Source: Dyella lipolytica
GTDB lineage: Bacteria > Pseudomonadota > Gammaproteobacteria > Xanthomonadales > Rhodanobacteraceae
Direction of reading: 5' to 3'
Assembly (NCBI RefSeq): GCF_030160075.1
Contig: NZ_BSNQ01000005.1
Span: forward strand, 124,001 to 188,000
Length of the DNA stretch: 64,000 nucleotides
In this document: positions 26,070 through 34,690 of the stretch, piece after piece
How positions within the stretch are numbered: the stretch's first letter is position 1
Layout: the number at the start of each line of letters is the position of its first letter
Program-made: the position numbers and the translations under genes
The notes under the pieces: model-generated
Seen by the model: only the letters and a program-made list of their open reading frames with translations
Database searches by the model: none
What the model was told of the DNA's origin: nothing

Positions 26070-26253
26070 GTTCCAAACCCCTAACTGCCGTGTGCGGTGA
26101 GCCAAGCGCGTTACCAGGCCGGCGGCGTCAAACCTGGTGTAACACAGGCAATGCGCCGCATCCGCAGACTTTGATCATGCGCGATTCGTTGCCTGGGCAC
26201 TAGTGGGGAGGTTCAAAAGCACGCTCCTTCGCTAGTGCAAACATCAAAATCGC

Positions 26254-26340
26254 GCCGAGATTCGCATGGTCAATGCGAGTAGTACATTGCGTGGAGCTTT
26301 ACGGGTGGCTGGCTTCGACAAGCTGTTCACCCTTCACTGA
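26254..26340 (+). pseudogene. 3' remnant of a second STAS gene
   Basis: These 87 bases encode 28 residues plus stop, of which 25 match the last 28 residues of the STAS protein at 24023-24328 (for example RVAGFDKLFTLH). Base differences are mostly at third codon positions. The start and first two thirds of the gene are absent. It sits before the second kinase-like gene, just as the intact STAS gene sits before the first. It therefore marks a duplicated STAS-plus-kinase unit. The rest of the 26070-26380 gap shows no gene. Confidence 0.85.
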
Positions 26341-26380
26341 AGACAACATGTTCATCGACGTGATCTGACAGCAAAGCCTA

Positions 26381-28033
26381 TCAAGAAATCCATGGTTGGA
26401 CAGTCGCGAGGGTGGAGCGACGCTGCTGGCTTTGGATGAGTTCGTCGATGAGTAAGTATGTAAGTCGCATGCCTTTATGTGTCGTGCGCACATGTAATTT
26501 ACCGTCAAAGAGACGGACATGATTCTGCAGTGATTCCAGTCCGAATCCCTGGGCGCCGAGCTTCGATGCCAAAAAGTCACGCTCGCCGAGGTCGTAGATG
26601 GCATCGTTGATGCGGGAATGCTCTATGGCGCCTTCCACGCGAAGCACAACCCAATGCACACCATTTGTTACGCCATCACGCAACCGTAAGCTGATGCGCG
26701 AGCAAATCATCTGCGCGTTGATATGCACAATCGATTCGCAGGCTAGTCGATAAATCGCTCCATGCAAGCCAGGTGTCAGTTCACTGAGCTTGCGGCCATC
26801 GATCTGGCAGTGGTAGGCAATACCTGCTCCGTGCAGAGCGCTTGCAATGGTCTCGTGCAACGCGGCAGGAAGGCCGCGGTCGCGCCAGGCGGAAGGATGC
26901 ATACTATCGGCCAGCTGGCTGACTTGGCTCTGAGTTGCTGCAGCTTGGCGGTAGTAGCGTTGCGCTTCGTTGACCGGAAGCATATGGCGAAATCGAGCCA
27001 GCAGTTGCTGATGGGACAGATAGATGGCGCTGCCGGCTAATTCCAGCGCCTGGGCTGTTTTGCTTAGACGTAATTCACTGAGATGGATGTTTTGGCGGGC
27101 GAGAAGGATCGCCTGATTCGCATCGAGCCGTTCCTGTTCTTCCTGTTGACGTTGTGCGGTGATCCGTGCGCCAAGCATAAACATGCAGGTGACGACAAAA
27201 GCTATGAATGTTTCCGACTTTACCGATGCCTCGTAAGGTTTGATTTCCAGTAGCGAAACGATGCAGAAGATAGCTGGCGTCCCGCCCAGGGCGGCGGCGC
27301 GCCAGCCGGGTTTCAGTGTCAACCATGCAATGGGCATAAAGACGGCCAGATAGGAGAGGCGCTTTGCGTCTTCAAGGCTAAGATGGTTGAGCCAAAGCAG
27401 GAATATGACGACTGACAGTAAGAGGACCAAGGTGTCGGCTGCGAAGACTTGCTTTGTTATGTTGTGCAACCGCTTGCGCCACGGCTCGATCGACAAGTAT
27501 TCGGCTCTGGCCATTAGCACCCAAGGCATCATGGCTACGATCGTTATGTACTTTCCAATAAACCCTGCGGGCAGCATGATGGGTGTCACCGTAAAGCGAT
27601 GACCGGGCGATTGAAAGGAATATAGGGCGGCCAGCATGGTGAGCAGCGCCCACGCCAAAGACACGAGTACCGAACACAGCAGCAATATCTGAAAGTTGAT
27701 CAGCTGCTTTGTTGGAAAAATCATTAGCTTGCTGCGACACCACCACACAATAGGCATGGCAACGGCAATGTTGGGTATCAGAGAAGCAACCGCCCAGACA
27801 ATGCCGAACTGACTCGCGTGAGAGAGAACGATATACGATTGTCCGAAGACGTCCGCAATCGCTAGCACCAACCAGTATCGATAAGGGATAAACAGCAGAC
27901 AGGTGAGGCGCAACGGAGCGATGAGCGCCCAGCGTGTGCTCGAAAAGGGACGCGCTGCAGCGTACATGAGCAAATAGCCCACGAAGACGACGAGCTGTCT
28001 TACCCAGCCCTTCTCCCACAGTTTCGTCCACAT
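26381..28033 (-). CDS. Membrane sensor with MASE1-like domain and degenerate kinase (copy B)
   Basis: The 550-residue paralogue of the gene at 24423 has the same layout: about eight N-terminal membrane helices, a coiled segment and a HATPase-like C-terminus with GFGLESLQNHVRLFDG. Its H-box region reads ARFRHMLPVNE, so the histidine is offset by one from copy A, and the N-box reads CESIVHINAQ. Both copies share LADSMHPSAWR and RGLPAALHETI. ATG 28033 has an AGGGG-containing leader like that of copy A. The role is unknown; signalling with a non-cognate partner is possible. Confidence 0.75.
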   Translation of the reverse strand: MWTKLWEKGWVRQLVVFVGYLLMYAAARPFSSTRWALIAPLRLTCLLFIPYRYWLVLAIADVFGQSYIVLSHASQFGIVWAVASLIPNIAVAMPIVWWCRSKLMIFPTKQLINFQILLLCSVLVSLAWALLTMLAALYSFQSPGHRFTVTPIMLPAGFIGKYITIVAMMPWVLMARAEYLSIEPWRKRLHNITKQVFAADTLVLLLSVVIFLLWLNHLSLEDAKRLSYLAVFMPIAWLTLKPGWRAAALGGTPAIFCIVSLLEIKPYEASVKSETFIAFVVTCMFMLGARITAQRQQEEQERLDANQAILLARQNIHLSELRLSKTAQALELAGSAIYLSHQQLLARFRHMLPVNEAQRYYRQAAATQSQVSQLADSMHPSAWRDRGLPAALHETIASALHGAGIAYHCQIDGRKLSELTPGLHGAIYRLACESIVHINAQMICSRISLRLRDGVTNGVHWVVLRVEGAIEHSRINDAIYDLGERDFLASKLGAQGFGLESLQNHVRLFDGKLHVRTTHKGMRLTYLLIDELIQSQQRRSTLATVQPWIS

Positions 28034-28167
28034 GTCCCCGAACCCCTGAAGATGCTCTACTTGTTTGGAGTGTCGGGGCTCAGCGATGCGGTAATCCAAT
28101 GAATCCGCGACCGACCAAGTATGGCCGGAAAAGCAGGCGCCAGTGGTTCAGGAATGGCTGCGCTGAG

Positions 28168-28199
28168 GAAAAAAAGCCGACGGCAGTAAGGCCGTCGGC
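28168..28199 (-). terminator. Rho-independent terminator of the 28235 gene
   Basis: On the minus strand a perfect 9-bp stem GCCGACGGC/GCCGTCGGC (28199-28191 and 28184-28176, loop of six) is followed by seven T residues. It lies 36 bases after the stop of the secreted-protein gene. Confidence 0.9.
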
Positions 28200-28234
28200 A
28201 GGTTCACACGCACATTTATAAACGCAGTGAAGTC

Positions 28235-28597
28235 TTACCAGGCGCGCACATCGACCACGCTGACGGAGTAGCTCTGCATGTCCGACTGATAGTGCAGCAG
28301 GCGCCCAAGGTCGAAATCGACCGACTGGCCAGGGCCGAGGTTGGTGGTGCCGGCGGGCCAGCCTTCTTTGGAGGCCAGCACGTTGCCGGTACCGTCCTTC
28401 GCGTCGATCCGGACCTGTGCGGCGGCGGCGGAGGCGCAGTTGTTGATCAGTTTGCCTTTCACGCTCAGGCGGGTGGCGATGCCGGTGCCGACGGCGCTTA
28501 CCTTGACGTCCTGTATTGCGAAGTCGGTGGCCGCGCAGGCGGCATGGGCGGCGATGGGGGCGACCATCAGCACGGTCGCGGCGAGTAGCGTTTTCAT
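28235..28597 (-). CDS. Small secreted protein, unknown function
   Basis: The 120-residue product has a clear signal peptide (MKTLLAATVLMVAPIAAHAA, cleavage near residue 19-20). A compact beta-rich domain follows, with two cysteines (CAATD near 21 and NNCASAA near 53) that could pair. Segments such as KGKLINNCASAAAAQVRIDAKDG and NLGPGQSVDFDL resemble FxLYD-type extracytoplasmic beta-sandwich proteins, but this is only a pattern match. It is a single-gene unit ending in its own terminator. Confidence 0.75.
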   Translation of the reverse strand: MKTLLAATVLMVAPIAAHAACAATDFAIQDVKVSAVGTGIATRLSVKGKLINNCASAAAAQVRIDAKDGTGNVLASKEGWPAGTTNLGPGQSVDFDLGRLLHYQSDMQSYSVSVVDVRAW

Positions 28598-28717
28598 GAA
28601 TATCAGTCCTTAAGGCCGGGGGCGCCACGCGAGAGCGGCTTGGGTTACGTATCGGCCGAGGACGGGACTAACTTTAGGCTTGCGGGAACGGGAGATGGGC
28701 GGATTTTGGACCGCGCA

Positions 28718-28750
28718 TAAAAAATCCCCCGAGTTGCCCCGGGGGATTTT
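28718..28750. terminator. Bidirectional-looking terminator after the outer membrane protein gene
   Basis: AAAATCCCCC (28721-28730) and GGGGGATTTT (28741-28750) form a perfect 10-bp stem with a ten-base loop, with A/T tails on both sides. It lies 46 bases beyond the stop of the minus-strand outer membrane protein gene. Confidence 0.88.
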
Positions 28751-28796
28751 GTACCGCTGACGGTTGTGCCGAAGAGCACAACGATCCGGGACTTGC

Positions 28797-29411
28797 TTAG
28801 AAGCGGTATTCCGCCGAAGCGGAGTACGCAGCGACGTTGGTGCGGTCGTGCGCCACGCTGGTGTTGTTGCCAACCTGCACGCGGTAGTTGTCGTAGTTGA
28901 CGCCCACGCTGAAGTTGTTGGTCACGTCGTAACCGACGCCCAGGCCGGCATACAAGCCGTTGTTCGTGGTCTTCGCGCGGCTGCTGGTATCACCGGAGAT
29001 CGCGGTGAGGTAGGTCTGCGAGCGCATGTAACCCGCGTGGCCGGTGACGAACCAGTTTTGATAGAAGTTGTACTTCGCGTTGACACCGACGGTGGCAGCG
29101 CGCGGCTTCACCGACAGCTGCGCATCGTTGGCGGCGTCCTTGGGACGGCCGAGGTACACGTAACCGATTTCAGGACCGACCAGACCGTTCCAACGCCAGC
29201 CGAAACGCACGTTCTGGAACACGCCGTTGTCGTGGCTCAGCGAGTCGGTGCGGTACTGGGTCTGGCCCAGCTGGCCGGCGACGAAGAAATTGTCCTGCCA
29301 GTTGTTGCTAGTGCTGGTAGGAGCGGTGGTGTCATCCGCGTGGGCGGCTTGGCTCAGTACCGGGGACAAGGCAAGGGCGGCCACAGCGGCCGAAAGGGCT
29401 AGCTTATTCAT
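28797..29411 (-). CDS. Outer membrane beta-barrel protein (OmpW/OmpA-like barrel)
   Basis: The 204-residue protein has a signal peptide (MNKLALSAAVAALALSP, cleavage after AHA). Alternating amphipathic strands follow, ending in the aromatic C-terminus YSASAEYRF required for BAM recognition. The number of strands fits an eight-stranded barrel. Glycine/aromatic pairs such as NNGLYAGLGVGYDVTNNFSVGVNY are typical. The start at 29411 has GGAG seven bases upstream; longer starts would not give a signal peptide. The ligand or function is unknown. Confidence 0.85.
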   Translation of the reverse strand: MNKLALSAAVAALALSPVLSQAAHADDTTAPTSTSNNWQDNFFVAGQLGQTQYRTDSLSHDNGVFQNVRFGWRWNGLVGPEIGYVYLGRPKDAANDAQLSVKPRAATVGVNAKYNFYQNWFVTGHAGYMRSQTYLTAISGDTSSRAKTTNNGLYAGLGVGYDVTNNFSVGVNYDNYRVQVGNNTSVAHDRTNVAAYSASAEYRF

Positions 29412-29726
29412 GGAGGGCTCCATCTCTTTGTTATCGACCCTCGCAGTGATGGGGAAGTCACGGCGAGGGGCCGCGCGGGGATACGCGGCGTAACAACATT
29501 GTAACAACCGAGCTGAACAGAGCTTTTCCGAGGCCTTCACGTGGGGGTTCGTTGTTCAGCTTCGTGAGGAAGCCCGGCTGTCTCGCCCAGGTTTGATAGC
29601 GGGACGAAACAAGGCTCAGCGTGTGACCTCTGGCAGGGGAGCGCGACGCATGCGGGTCGCTAGCATCGTCGTCTTACGCCGTCTTCACATTCATGTTGGC
29701 GGTATGTGACGCACCAGGAGATCCCC
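29412..29726. promoter_or_regulatory. Divergent intergenic region between OMP and M61 peptidase genes
   Basis: This 315-bp region separates two divergent exported-protein genes and must hold both promoters. A direct repeat GTAACAAC-ATT-GTAACAAC lies at about 29489-29507 and could be a regulator site. I see no convincing -35/-10 pair and no small gene. Confidence 0.45.
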
Positions 29727-31631
29727 TTGAATCGCAACCCGCTTGCCGCCGCCATCCTTGCCACCGCGCTGGGATGCACCGCTTTTGCCGTTTATGCCGA
29801 CGACACCCCCGCTCCGCAGAACGTGCCTTACAGCGCAGGGACGCTGAAGATCGATGTCGACGCCACCGATATCGCCCATCGCGTGTTCCGCGTGCACGAA
29901 GTCGTGCCGGCGGCGCCGGGTCCGCTTACCTTGCTCTATCCGCAGTGGATTCCGGGCAACCATTCGCCGACCGGTCCGATCGACAAGTTCGCGGGTCTGG
30001 TGGTGAAGGCCAATGGCCAGACGCTGCCGTGGACGCGCGACCAGTACAACGTGTATGCCTTCCATGTCGACGTGCCGCAGGGCGCCAGTGCGGTGGAGGT
30101 GGAATTCCAATACCTGTCGCCGCAGGACATGCGTCAGGGCCGCGTGGTGATGACGCCGGAAATGCTCAACCTGCAGTGGAACACCGTGTCGCTGTATCCG
30201 GCCGGTTACTATGCGCGGCAAATCCAGACCGATCCTAGCGTGAAGCTGCCGGCGGGCTGGCAGTTCGGCTCCGCGCTCGATGTCGCCTCGCAGGATGGCG
30301 ACACCGTGCACTTCAAGTCGATCAACTACGACGACCTGGTCGATTCGCCGATCTACGCCGGCAAGTACTTCAAGCGCGTTGATCTTGATCCGGGCGCCAG
30401 CACACCGGTGCATATGGACATCGTGGCGGACGATCCGAAGTTCCTCGCGATCACGCCCGAGCAGGTGAAAATCCACAAGGCGCTGATCGAGCAGATGTAC
30501 AAGCTTTACGGCGCGCACCATTACAACCATTACGACTTCCTGTTCTCGCTCAGCGACAAGATGAGCGGCAACGGTCTGGAGCATCACCGCTCCAGCGAAG
30601 ACGGCACGCCGACGGGTTATTTCACCGAGTGGGACAAGAGCTGGGTGATGCGCGACCTGCTGTCGCATGAATTCAATCACTCGTGGGACGGTAAATATCG
30701 CCGCGGCGCGGATCTCGCCACACCCAACTTCAACGTACCGATGGGCGACTCCCTGTTGTGGGTGTACGAAGGCCAGACGCAGTTCTGGGGCCAGGTGATG
30801 GCCGCACGCTCTGGCCTGTGGAGCAACGACCAGTTCCACGAAATGATCGCCGCCGTCGCCGCCAACTACGACAAGGGCCGTCCGGGTCTGGCGACGTGGC
30901 GCAACGTGCAGGACACCACCAACGATCCCACCATCGCTCAGCGTCGTCCGCTGCCGTATCGCAACTATCAGGCTAGCGAGGATTACTACTCGGCCGGCCA
31001 GATGATCTGGCTCGATGTGGACGGCAAGCTGCGCGAACTCACCGGCAACAAGAAGAGCATCGACGATTTCGGCAAGGCCTTCTTCGGTGTGAATCCGGGT
31101 GCATGGGATGTCGACACCTACACCTTCGAAGACGTGGTCAAGACGCTCAATGACATCGCGCCGTACGACTGGAAGAGCTATCTGCGTACGCGCCTCGACG
31201 GTCATGGCCCGTTGATCGGCGGTCTGGCATCGCACGGCTGGAAACTCGTCTACAACGACAAGCCGTCTGCCGCGATCAAGGCCGCTGAGGCTTTCCGTCA
31301 CACCGCAGACTTCACTTACTCGCTGGGCGTGTCCGTCGGTAAAGAGGGTGCCATCAGCGACGTGCTGTGGGACGGCCCGGCTTTCAATGCCGGTCTGTCG
31401 CCGGGTATGACGATCGTCGCCGTCAACGGCCGCAGCTACGACCCCGACGCCATGAAGGACGCCGTGACGGCGGCGGCGAAGGACACCAGCCAGCCGATCG
31501 AACTGCTGCTGAAGAACTTCGATGAGTACAAGACCGTGCGCATCGACTATCACGGCGGCCTGAAGTATCCGCACCTCGAGCGCGATACGAGCAAGCCGGA
31601 CACCCTGAGCCAGCTGATCAAGGCTCGCTGA
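29727..31631 (+). CDS. M61 family glycyl aminopeptidase-like secreted protease with PDZ domain
   Basis: The 634-residue zinc peptidase has a signal peptide (NPLAAAILATALGCTAFAVYA). An N-terminal beta domain comes next. The gluzincin motif HEFNH is at residues 314-318 (consensus HEFFH), with a downstream glutamate in VYEGQTQFW. A C-terminal PDZ domain (about 525-615; SDVLWDGPAFNAGLSPGMTIVAVNG) completes it. I chose TTG at 29727, six bases after GGAG, because it gives a normal signal peptide; GTG at 29706 would add seven polar residues. It acts in the periplasm. Confidence 0.9.
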   Translation: MNRNPLAAAILATALGCTAFAVYADDTPAPQNVPYSAGTLKIDVDATDIAHRVFRVHEVVPAAPGPLTLLYPQWIPGNHSPTGPIDKFAGLVVKANGQTLPWTRDQYNVYAFHVDVPQGASAVEVEFQYLSPQDMRQGRVVMTPEMLNLQWNTVSLYPAGYYARQIQTDPSVKLPAGWQFGSALDVASQDGDTVHFKSINYDDLVDSPIYAGKYFKRVDLDPGASTPVHMDIVADDPKFLAITPEQVKIHKALIEQMYKLYGAHHYNHYDFLFSLSDKMSGNGLEHHRSSEDGTPTGYFTEWDKSWVMRDLLSHEFNHSWDGKYRRGADLATPNFNVPMGDSLLWVYEGQTQFWGQVMAARSGLWSNDQFHEMIAAVAANYDKGRPGLATWRNVQDTTNDPTIAQRRPLPYRNYQASEDYYSAGQMIWLDVDGKLRELTGNKKSIDDFGKAFFGVNPGAWDVDTYTFEDVVKTLNDIAPYDWKSYLRTRLDGHGPLIGGLASHGWKLVYNDKPSAAIKAAEAFRHTADFTYSLGVSVGKEGAISDVLWDGPAFNAGLSPGMTIVAVNGRSYDPDAMKDAVTAAAKDTSQPIELLLKNFDEYKTVRIDYHGGLKYPHLERDTSKPDTLSQLIKAR

Positions 31632-31641
31632 TACGACACCC

Positions 31642-31680
31642 TCCCTCTCCCCGTTGGGGGAGAGGGTTGGGGCGAGGGAC
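31642..31680. repeat. Intergenic palindrome with TTGGGGCGAGGG flank
   Basis: CCCTCTCCCC (31643-31652) pairs with GGGGGAGAGGG (31656-31666) and is followed by a TTGGGGCGAGGG flank like those at 7268 and 62866. It lies just after the M61 gene stop and could act as its transcript end. Confidence 0.7.
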
Positions 31681-31788
31681 GCACTCGCCTCAAACCGCCT
31701 CCGTGGGCGGACTCCTCCAACTTCGCTATACTTCCCGTTCGCTCTGGCGCGCACTTCTCGAGTCGCCCCTGCCAGCGCAGATATCTAC

Positions 31789-31865
31789 GCGCCCGTAGCT
31801 CAGCCGGATAGAGTAGTGGCTTCCGAAGCCATTGGTCGGGGGTTCGAATCCCTCCGGGCGCGCCA
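31789..31865 (+). tRNA. tRNA-Arg (anticodon CCG)
   Basis: A complete 77-base cloverleaf is visible. The acceptor stem GCGCCCG (31789-31795) pairs with CGGGCGC (31855-31861), followed by discriminator G and an encoded CCA. The D-arm is GCTC...GAGT, the anticodon stem GTGGC/GCCAT has loop TTCCGAA giving anticodon CCG, and the T-arm contains GGTTCGAATCC. The surrounding 31632-31999 gap also carries a palindromic repeat; no integrase or attachment-site duplication is evident. Confidence 0.97.
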
Positions 31866-31999
31866 ATCCCCACCGTCTTCACTGCTCGAACGAGAGGCTG
31901 CGCACACATCGCGCGGCGCACTATCTTGCGCGCGATTATTCCGTTTCCAGACGGACGGCAGCGGAGTTAATGTAGGCGAGCTGAGGGGCGGGGGCACCT

Positions 32000-32887
32000 A
32001 TGGAAAGACAAGGGCGAGCACAGACGACGGCCGGAAACGGTCGCGCAACCGATCAAGCCGGTGAGCGATGGCTGACCATGCCGGACGGCCAGTCGCTGTT
32101 CCTGCGCGATTGGCCGAACCGTTCGGCGCACGATGCGGTGCTGATCGTGCACGGGCTGGGCGAACATAGCGGACGTTACGAGCAGCTGGCGCAATGGTTT
32201 CACGCGCGCGGTTACGCAGTGCGCAGTTACGACCAGCGTGGTCACGGCCGTACTCTGGGGCAACGCGCGGCGTTGCGGCATGGCGACGATTTGCTGCAAG
32301 ACCTCGCTCATGTTTACAAGGACTATGCCGCGAGTCTCGGACGTGCTCCGTTGCTACTCGGTCATAGCATGGGCGGCACGGTGGCGCTGCGCACCGTGCT
32401 CGACGGCCGTATCGAACCGCCTGCGCTCGTGCTTTCATCACCGGCCTTGCGTAGCTATGAGGCGCCCTGGCTGCGTCAGTTGGCTCGGGTGCTCACGCAT
32501 GTCGTGCCGAACCTACCCTTGCGCAACGGCTTGCCGCTGGATGGTTTGTCCCACGATACCAAGGTGATCGAGGATTACCGCAACGATCCGCTGTGCAGCA
32601 ACCGCGTCACGCCACGCATGGCCGATTTCATTTTTCGCGCCGGCGCATCCAGCATCACCGATGCCTGGCGTCTGCGTGTGCCGACGTTGTTGTTGGTCGC
32701 AGGTAGCGATCGCCTGGTCGATCCTTCCGGCAGTCGTGATTTCTCCGCTGGCGCCTGGGCCACGAAGCAACTCACCAGCCGCTTTTTCGACACGCTCTTC
32801 CACGAGCTGTTCAACGAGACGGAAACGGGTCGCCATCAGGTACTCGCGCAGTTGGCGGAGTGGATGCGGCGCCAGGGATCTGCCTGA
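32000..32887 (+). CDS. Alpha/beta hydrolase, monoacylglycerol lipase-like
   Basis: The 295-residue protein belongs to the Hydrolase_4 (serine aminopeptidase S33-like) group. It has the oxyanion segment IVHGLGEHSGRYE, an SYDQRGHGRT turn, the nucleophile elbow GHSMGG at about residues 117-122, an Asp in LLVAGSDRLVDP and a late His in ELFNETETGRHQVL. These features are typical of monoglyceride lipases, but the substrate is not certain. There is no signal peptide, so it is cytoplasmic. A GNAT gene converges from the other side. Confidence 0.85.
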   Translation: MERQGRAQTTAGNGRATDQAGERWLTMPDGQSLFLRDWPNRSAHDAVLIVHGLGEHSGRYEQLAQWFHARGYAVRSYDQRGHGRTLGQRAALRHGDDLLQDLAHVYKDYAASLGRAPLLLGHSMGGTVALRTVLDGRIEPPALVLSSPALRSYEAPWLRQLARVLTHVVPNLPLRNGLPLDGLSHDTKVIEDYRNDPLCSNRVTPRMADFIFRAGASSITDAWRLRVPTLLLVAGSDRLVDPSGSRDFSAGAWATKQLTSRFFDTLFHELFNETETGRHQVLAQLAEWMRRQGSA

Positions 32888-32900
32888 CATCGCGCGCGTT

Positions 32901-33362
32901 TTACAGCGCTTTGCGATAGACAACGAATCCCGATTTCTCGGCGACTTTGTCGTACAGCCGCATCGCGGTCGCATTCGTTTCGTGGGTGTGCCAATAGACT
33001 CGAGAGCAGCCCACCTCCGTCGCGCGCCGATAGACAGCCTCGATAAGTGCGTTCCCTATCCCCATGCCGCGGGCCGTTTCGTCGGTAAACAGATCCTGCA
33101 GATAGCACGTGGGTTGGATCTGTATGGTGCTTCGGTGGAAAAGATAGTGCGCAAGTCCGAGCAATTTTCCGTTGCGTTCGGCGACCAAGGCGTACACCGG
33201 CTCGTAGGTGTCGAAAAAGCGCGACCAGGTCATTTGCGTGACATCTGCAGGCAATGCGGCCGGGCCTTTTCTCCCGTAAAAGGCGTTGTAGCCATCCCAA
33301 AGAGGTTTCCAGGCGGCAAAATCCGCCTTTTCAACGGGCCTGATCGTGGCTGGATGGGTCAT
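32901..33362 (-). CDS. GNAT family N-acetyltransferase
   Basis: The 153-residue protein shows the GNAT fold: an N-terminal TIRPVEKADFAAWKPLWDGY strand-helix, central strands (GLAHYLFHRSTI), the acetyl-CoA loop TARGMGIGNALIEAVYRRA and a terminal VYWHTHETNATAMRLYDKV. Those last motifs resemble acetyltransferases of small amines or peptides, but the substrate is unknown. It is a single gene, convergent with the hydrolase at 32000 and divergent from the methyltransferase at 33479. Confidence 0.88.
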   Translation of the reverse strand: MTHPATIRPVEKADFAAWKPLWDGYNAFYGRKGPAALPADVTQMTWSRFFDTYEPVYALVAERNGKLLGLAHYLFHRSTIQIQPTCYLQDLFTDETARGMGIGNALIEAVYRRATEVGCSRVYWHTHETNATAMRLYDKVAEKSGFVVYRKAL

Positions 33363-33478
33363 GCGCGTTCTTCACTCCCTGGTAAAGGCAAGGTTGTGTG
33401 CACATCGTGCGGGTAACCTTTCTACCGGTATTCGACCATAATGCACGCGCGATACTGGATAAAGAGATCCCCACATTG

Positions 33479-34348
33479 ATGACCATGAGTACGTTGCAGA
33501 CCCTGCTCGAAACGTTGGAGCAGGACGATTCGCTGCGCCGACCGGAACAATTGCGCCAGCGCATCGAAGTGTTAGATCGCATTGAAACGTACCTGATCCA
33601 CGGGCAGCATCAGGAAGGCGAGGACAGCGCGCTCCATCGCCGCGCACAAGCGATGTGCGCCGATCTCGAGGCAACCAACCGCGAGCTCTACCAGTCCATT
33701 CGTCGCAAGATTCAGCAAGGTTCCGGAGCGGGCACGCTGTTTGAATGGGTGAATGCATGGAGCGACGCGGCGCGTCCGCTCGATCAGCTGAACGGCATAG
33801 GCTACGACTTCCTCGATGTGCTGGTCAGCGGCGTTCTGCAGTTCGAAGAGCCCGGCGACCGAGTCACCGAGTTGACCCCGGACATGTTGTTCTATCAGCC
33901 GACGCCAGCGCGCGATATTTTCGATTTCATCAGCCGCGCCAAACTTGGCGAAAAAGATGTGGTGATCGACCTTGGGTCCGGATTGGGTCACGTGTCGTTG
34001 CTGACCGCCATTTGTACGCGGACCCGCTGCATCGGCATCGAGCTGGAAGCTGCATACGCCGACTGCGCCAACAAGAGTGCGCAATCATTGAATCTGCACA
34101 ACGCGACCTTTATCGCACAGGATGTGCGGTCCGCCGATTTTTCCAGCGGCACTGTGTTCTATTTGTACACGCCTTTTAGTGGCGCGATCTTGCGTCACGT
34201 TCTGGACATGCTGAAGCTGGAAGCGGCGAACCGCGAGATCCGCCTTTGCACGCTGGGTCCTTGCACGCCGGTCATCGCCCAGGAAGGATGGCTCAAAGCG
34301 GTCGATACCCCGGATATCGATCGGGTCGCCATCTTCCACAGCGTGTAG
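33479..34348 (+). CDS. SAM-dependent methyltransferase-like protein
   Basis: The roughly 289-residue protein has a long helical N-terminal half and a class I methyltransferase Rossmann core. The core carries motif I VVIDLGSGLGHVSLL at about residues 160-174, followed by an acidic residue in CIGIELEAAYAD and VFYLYTPFSGAILR. The NPPY-like motif is replaced by YTPF. The start is uncertain: ATG 33479 and 33485 are close, and a GTG at 33398 would add 27 residues. The substrate is unknown; the arrangement resembles DOT1-like or RNA methyltransferases only loosely. Confidence 0.75.
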   Translation: MTMSTLQTLLETLEQDDSLRRPEQLRQRIEVLDRIETYLIHGQHQEGEDSALHRRAQAMCADLEATNRELYQSIRRKIQQGSGAGTLFEWVNAWSDAARPLDQLNGIGYDFLDVLVSGVLQFEEPGDRVTELTPDMLFYQPTPARDIFDFISRAKLGEKDVVIDLGSGLGHVSLLTAICTRTRCIGIELEAAYADCANKSAQSLNLHNATFIAQDVRSADFSSGTVFYLYTPFSGAILRHVLDMLKLEAANREIRLCTLGPCTPVIAQEGWLKAVDTPDIDRVAIFHSV

Positions 34349-34370
34349 ATTTGAGTTCGCGTTGCGCAAT

Positions 34371-34462
34371 AACCGCGGTACGGGTGCGGGGGTTCTTGTC
34401 GCCCCCGCACCAGCCCGAACGCGTCAACATGCTGCGGCGCGTGCTGGTGCGGGGCCGCGGTT
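34371..34462. repeat. Nested inverted repeats between convergent genes
   Basis: An inner hairpin GTGCGGGGG/CCCCCGCAC (34384-34392, 34402-34410) has a nine-base loop. An outer pair AACCGCGG (34371-34378) and CCGCGGTT (34455-34462) encloses it. It lies between the methyltransferase stop and the CsbD gene stop, so it may end both transcripts, although there is no T-tract. Confidence 0.6.
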
Positions 34463-34468
34463 AATGTG

Positions 34469-34690
34469 TCAGTGGCGAGTGGTGCTGTGTTTGCTTAACT
34501 CGCGCTCGAATTCGCGGACCTGTTTTTCGGCTTCGGCATGGGCCATGCCGTAACGCTGTTCCAGTTTGCCGGTTAGGTATTCCACGCTGCCTTCGCTGAC
34601 TTTCAAGTCATCGTCAGTCAGTTTTCCCCAGTGTTGCTTGATGTTGCCGGAAAGCTGTTTCCACTGGCCTCGTATCATGTCTTGGTTCAT
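34469..34690 (-). CDS. CsbD family stress protein
   Basis: The 73-residue hydrophilic protein opens with MNQDMIRGQWKQLSGNIKQHWGKLTDDD and continues with GSVEYLTGKLEQRYG, the standard CsbD pattern. CsbD proteins are abundant small proteins induced by general stress, and their biochemical role is not known. It is a single gene. The 220-bp region upstream (34691-34913) shows no further gene. Confidence 0.92.
   Translation of the reverse strand: MNQDMIRGQWKQLSGNIKQHWGKLTDDDLKVSEGSVEYLTGKLEQRYGMAHAEAEKQVREFERELSKHSTTRH

Noticed and set aside
26266-26340. A short functional peptide from the STAS remnant
   Set aside because: An ATG is in frame, but the product would have about 24 residues and no ribosome site; a decayed gene is simpler.
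31632-31999. tRNA-Arg as an integration site of a genomic island
   Set aside because: No integrase, no repeated 3' tRNA fragment and no shift in gene character on either side were seen.
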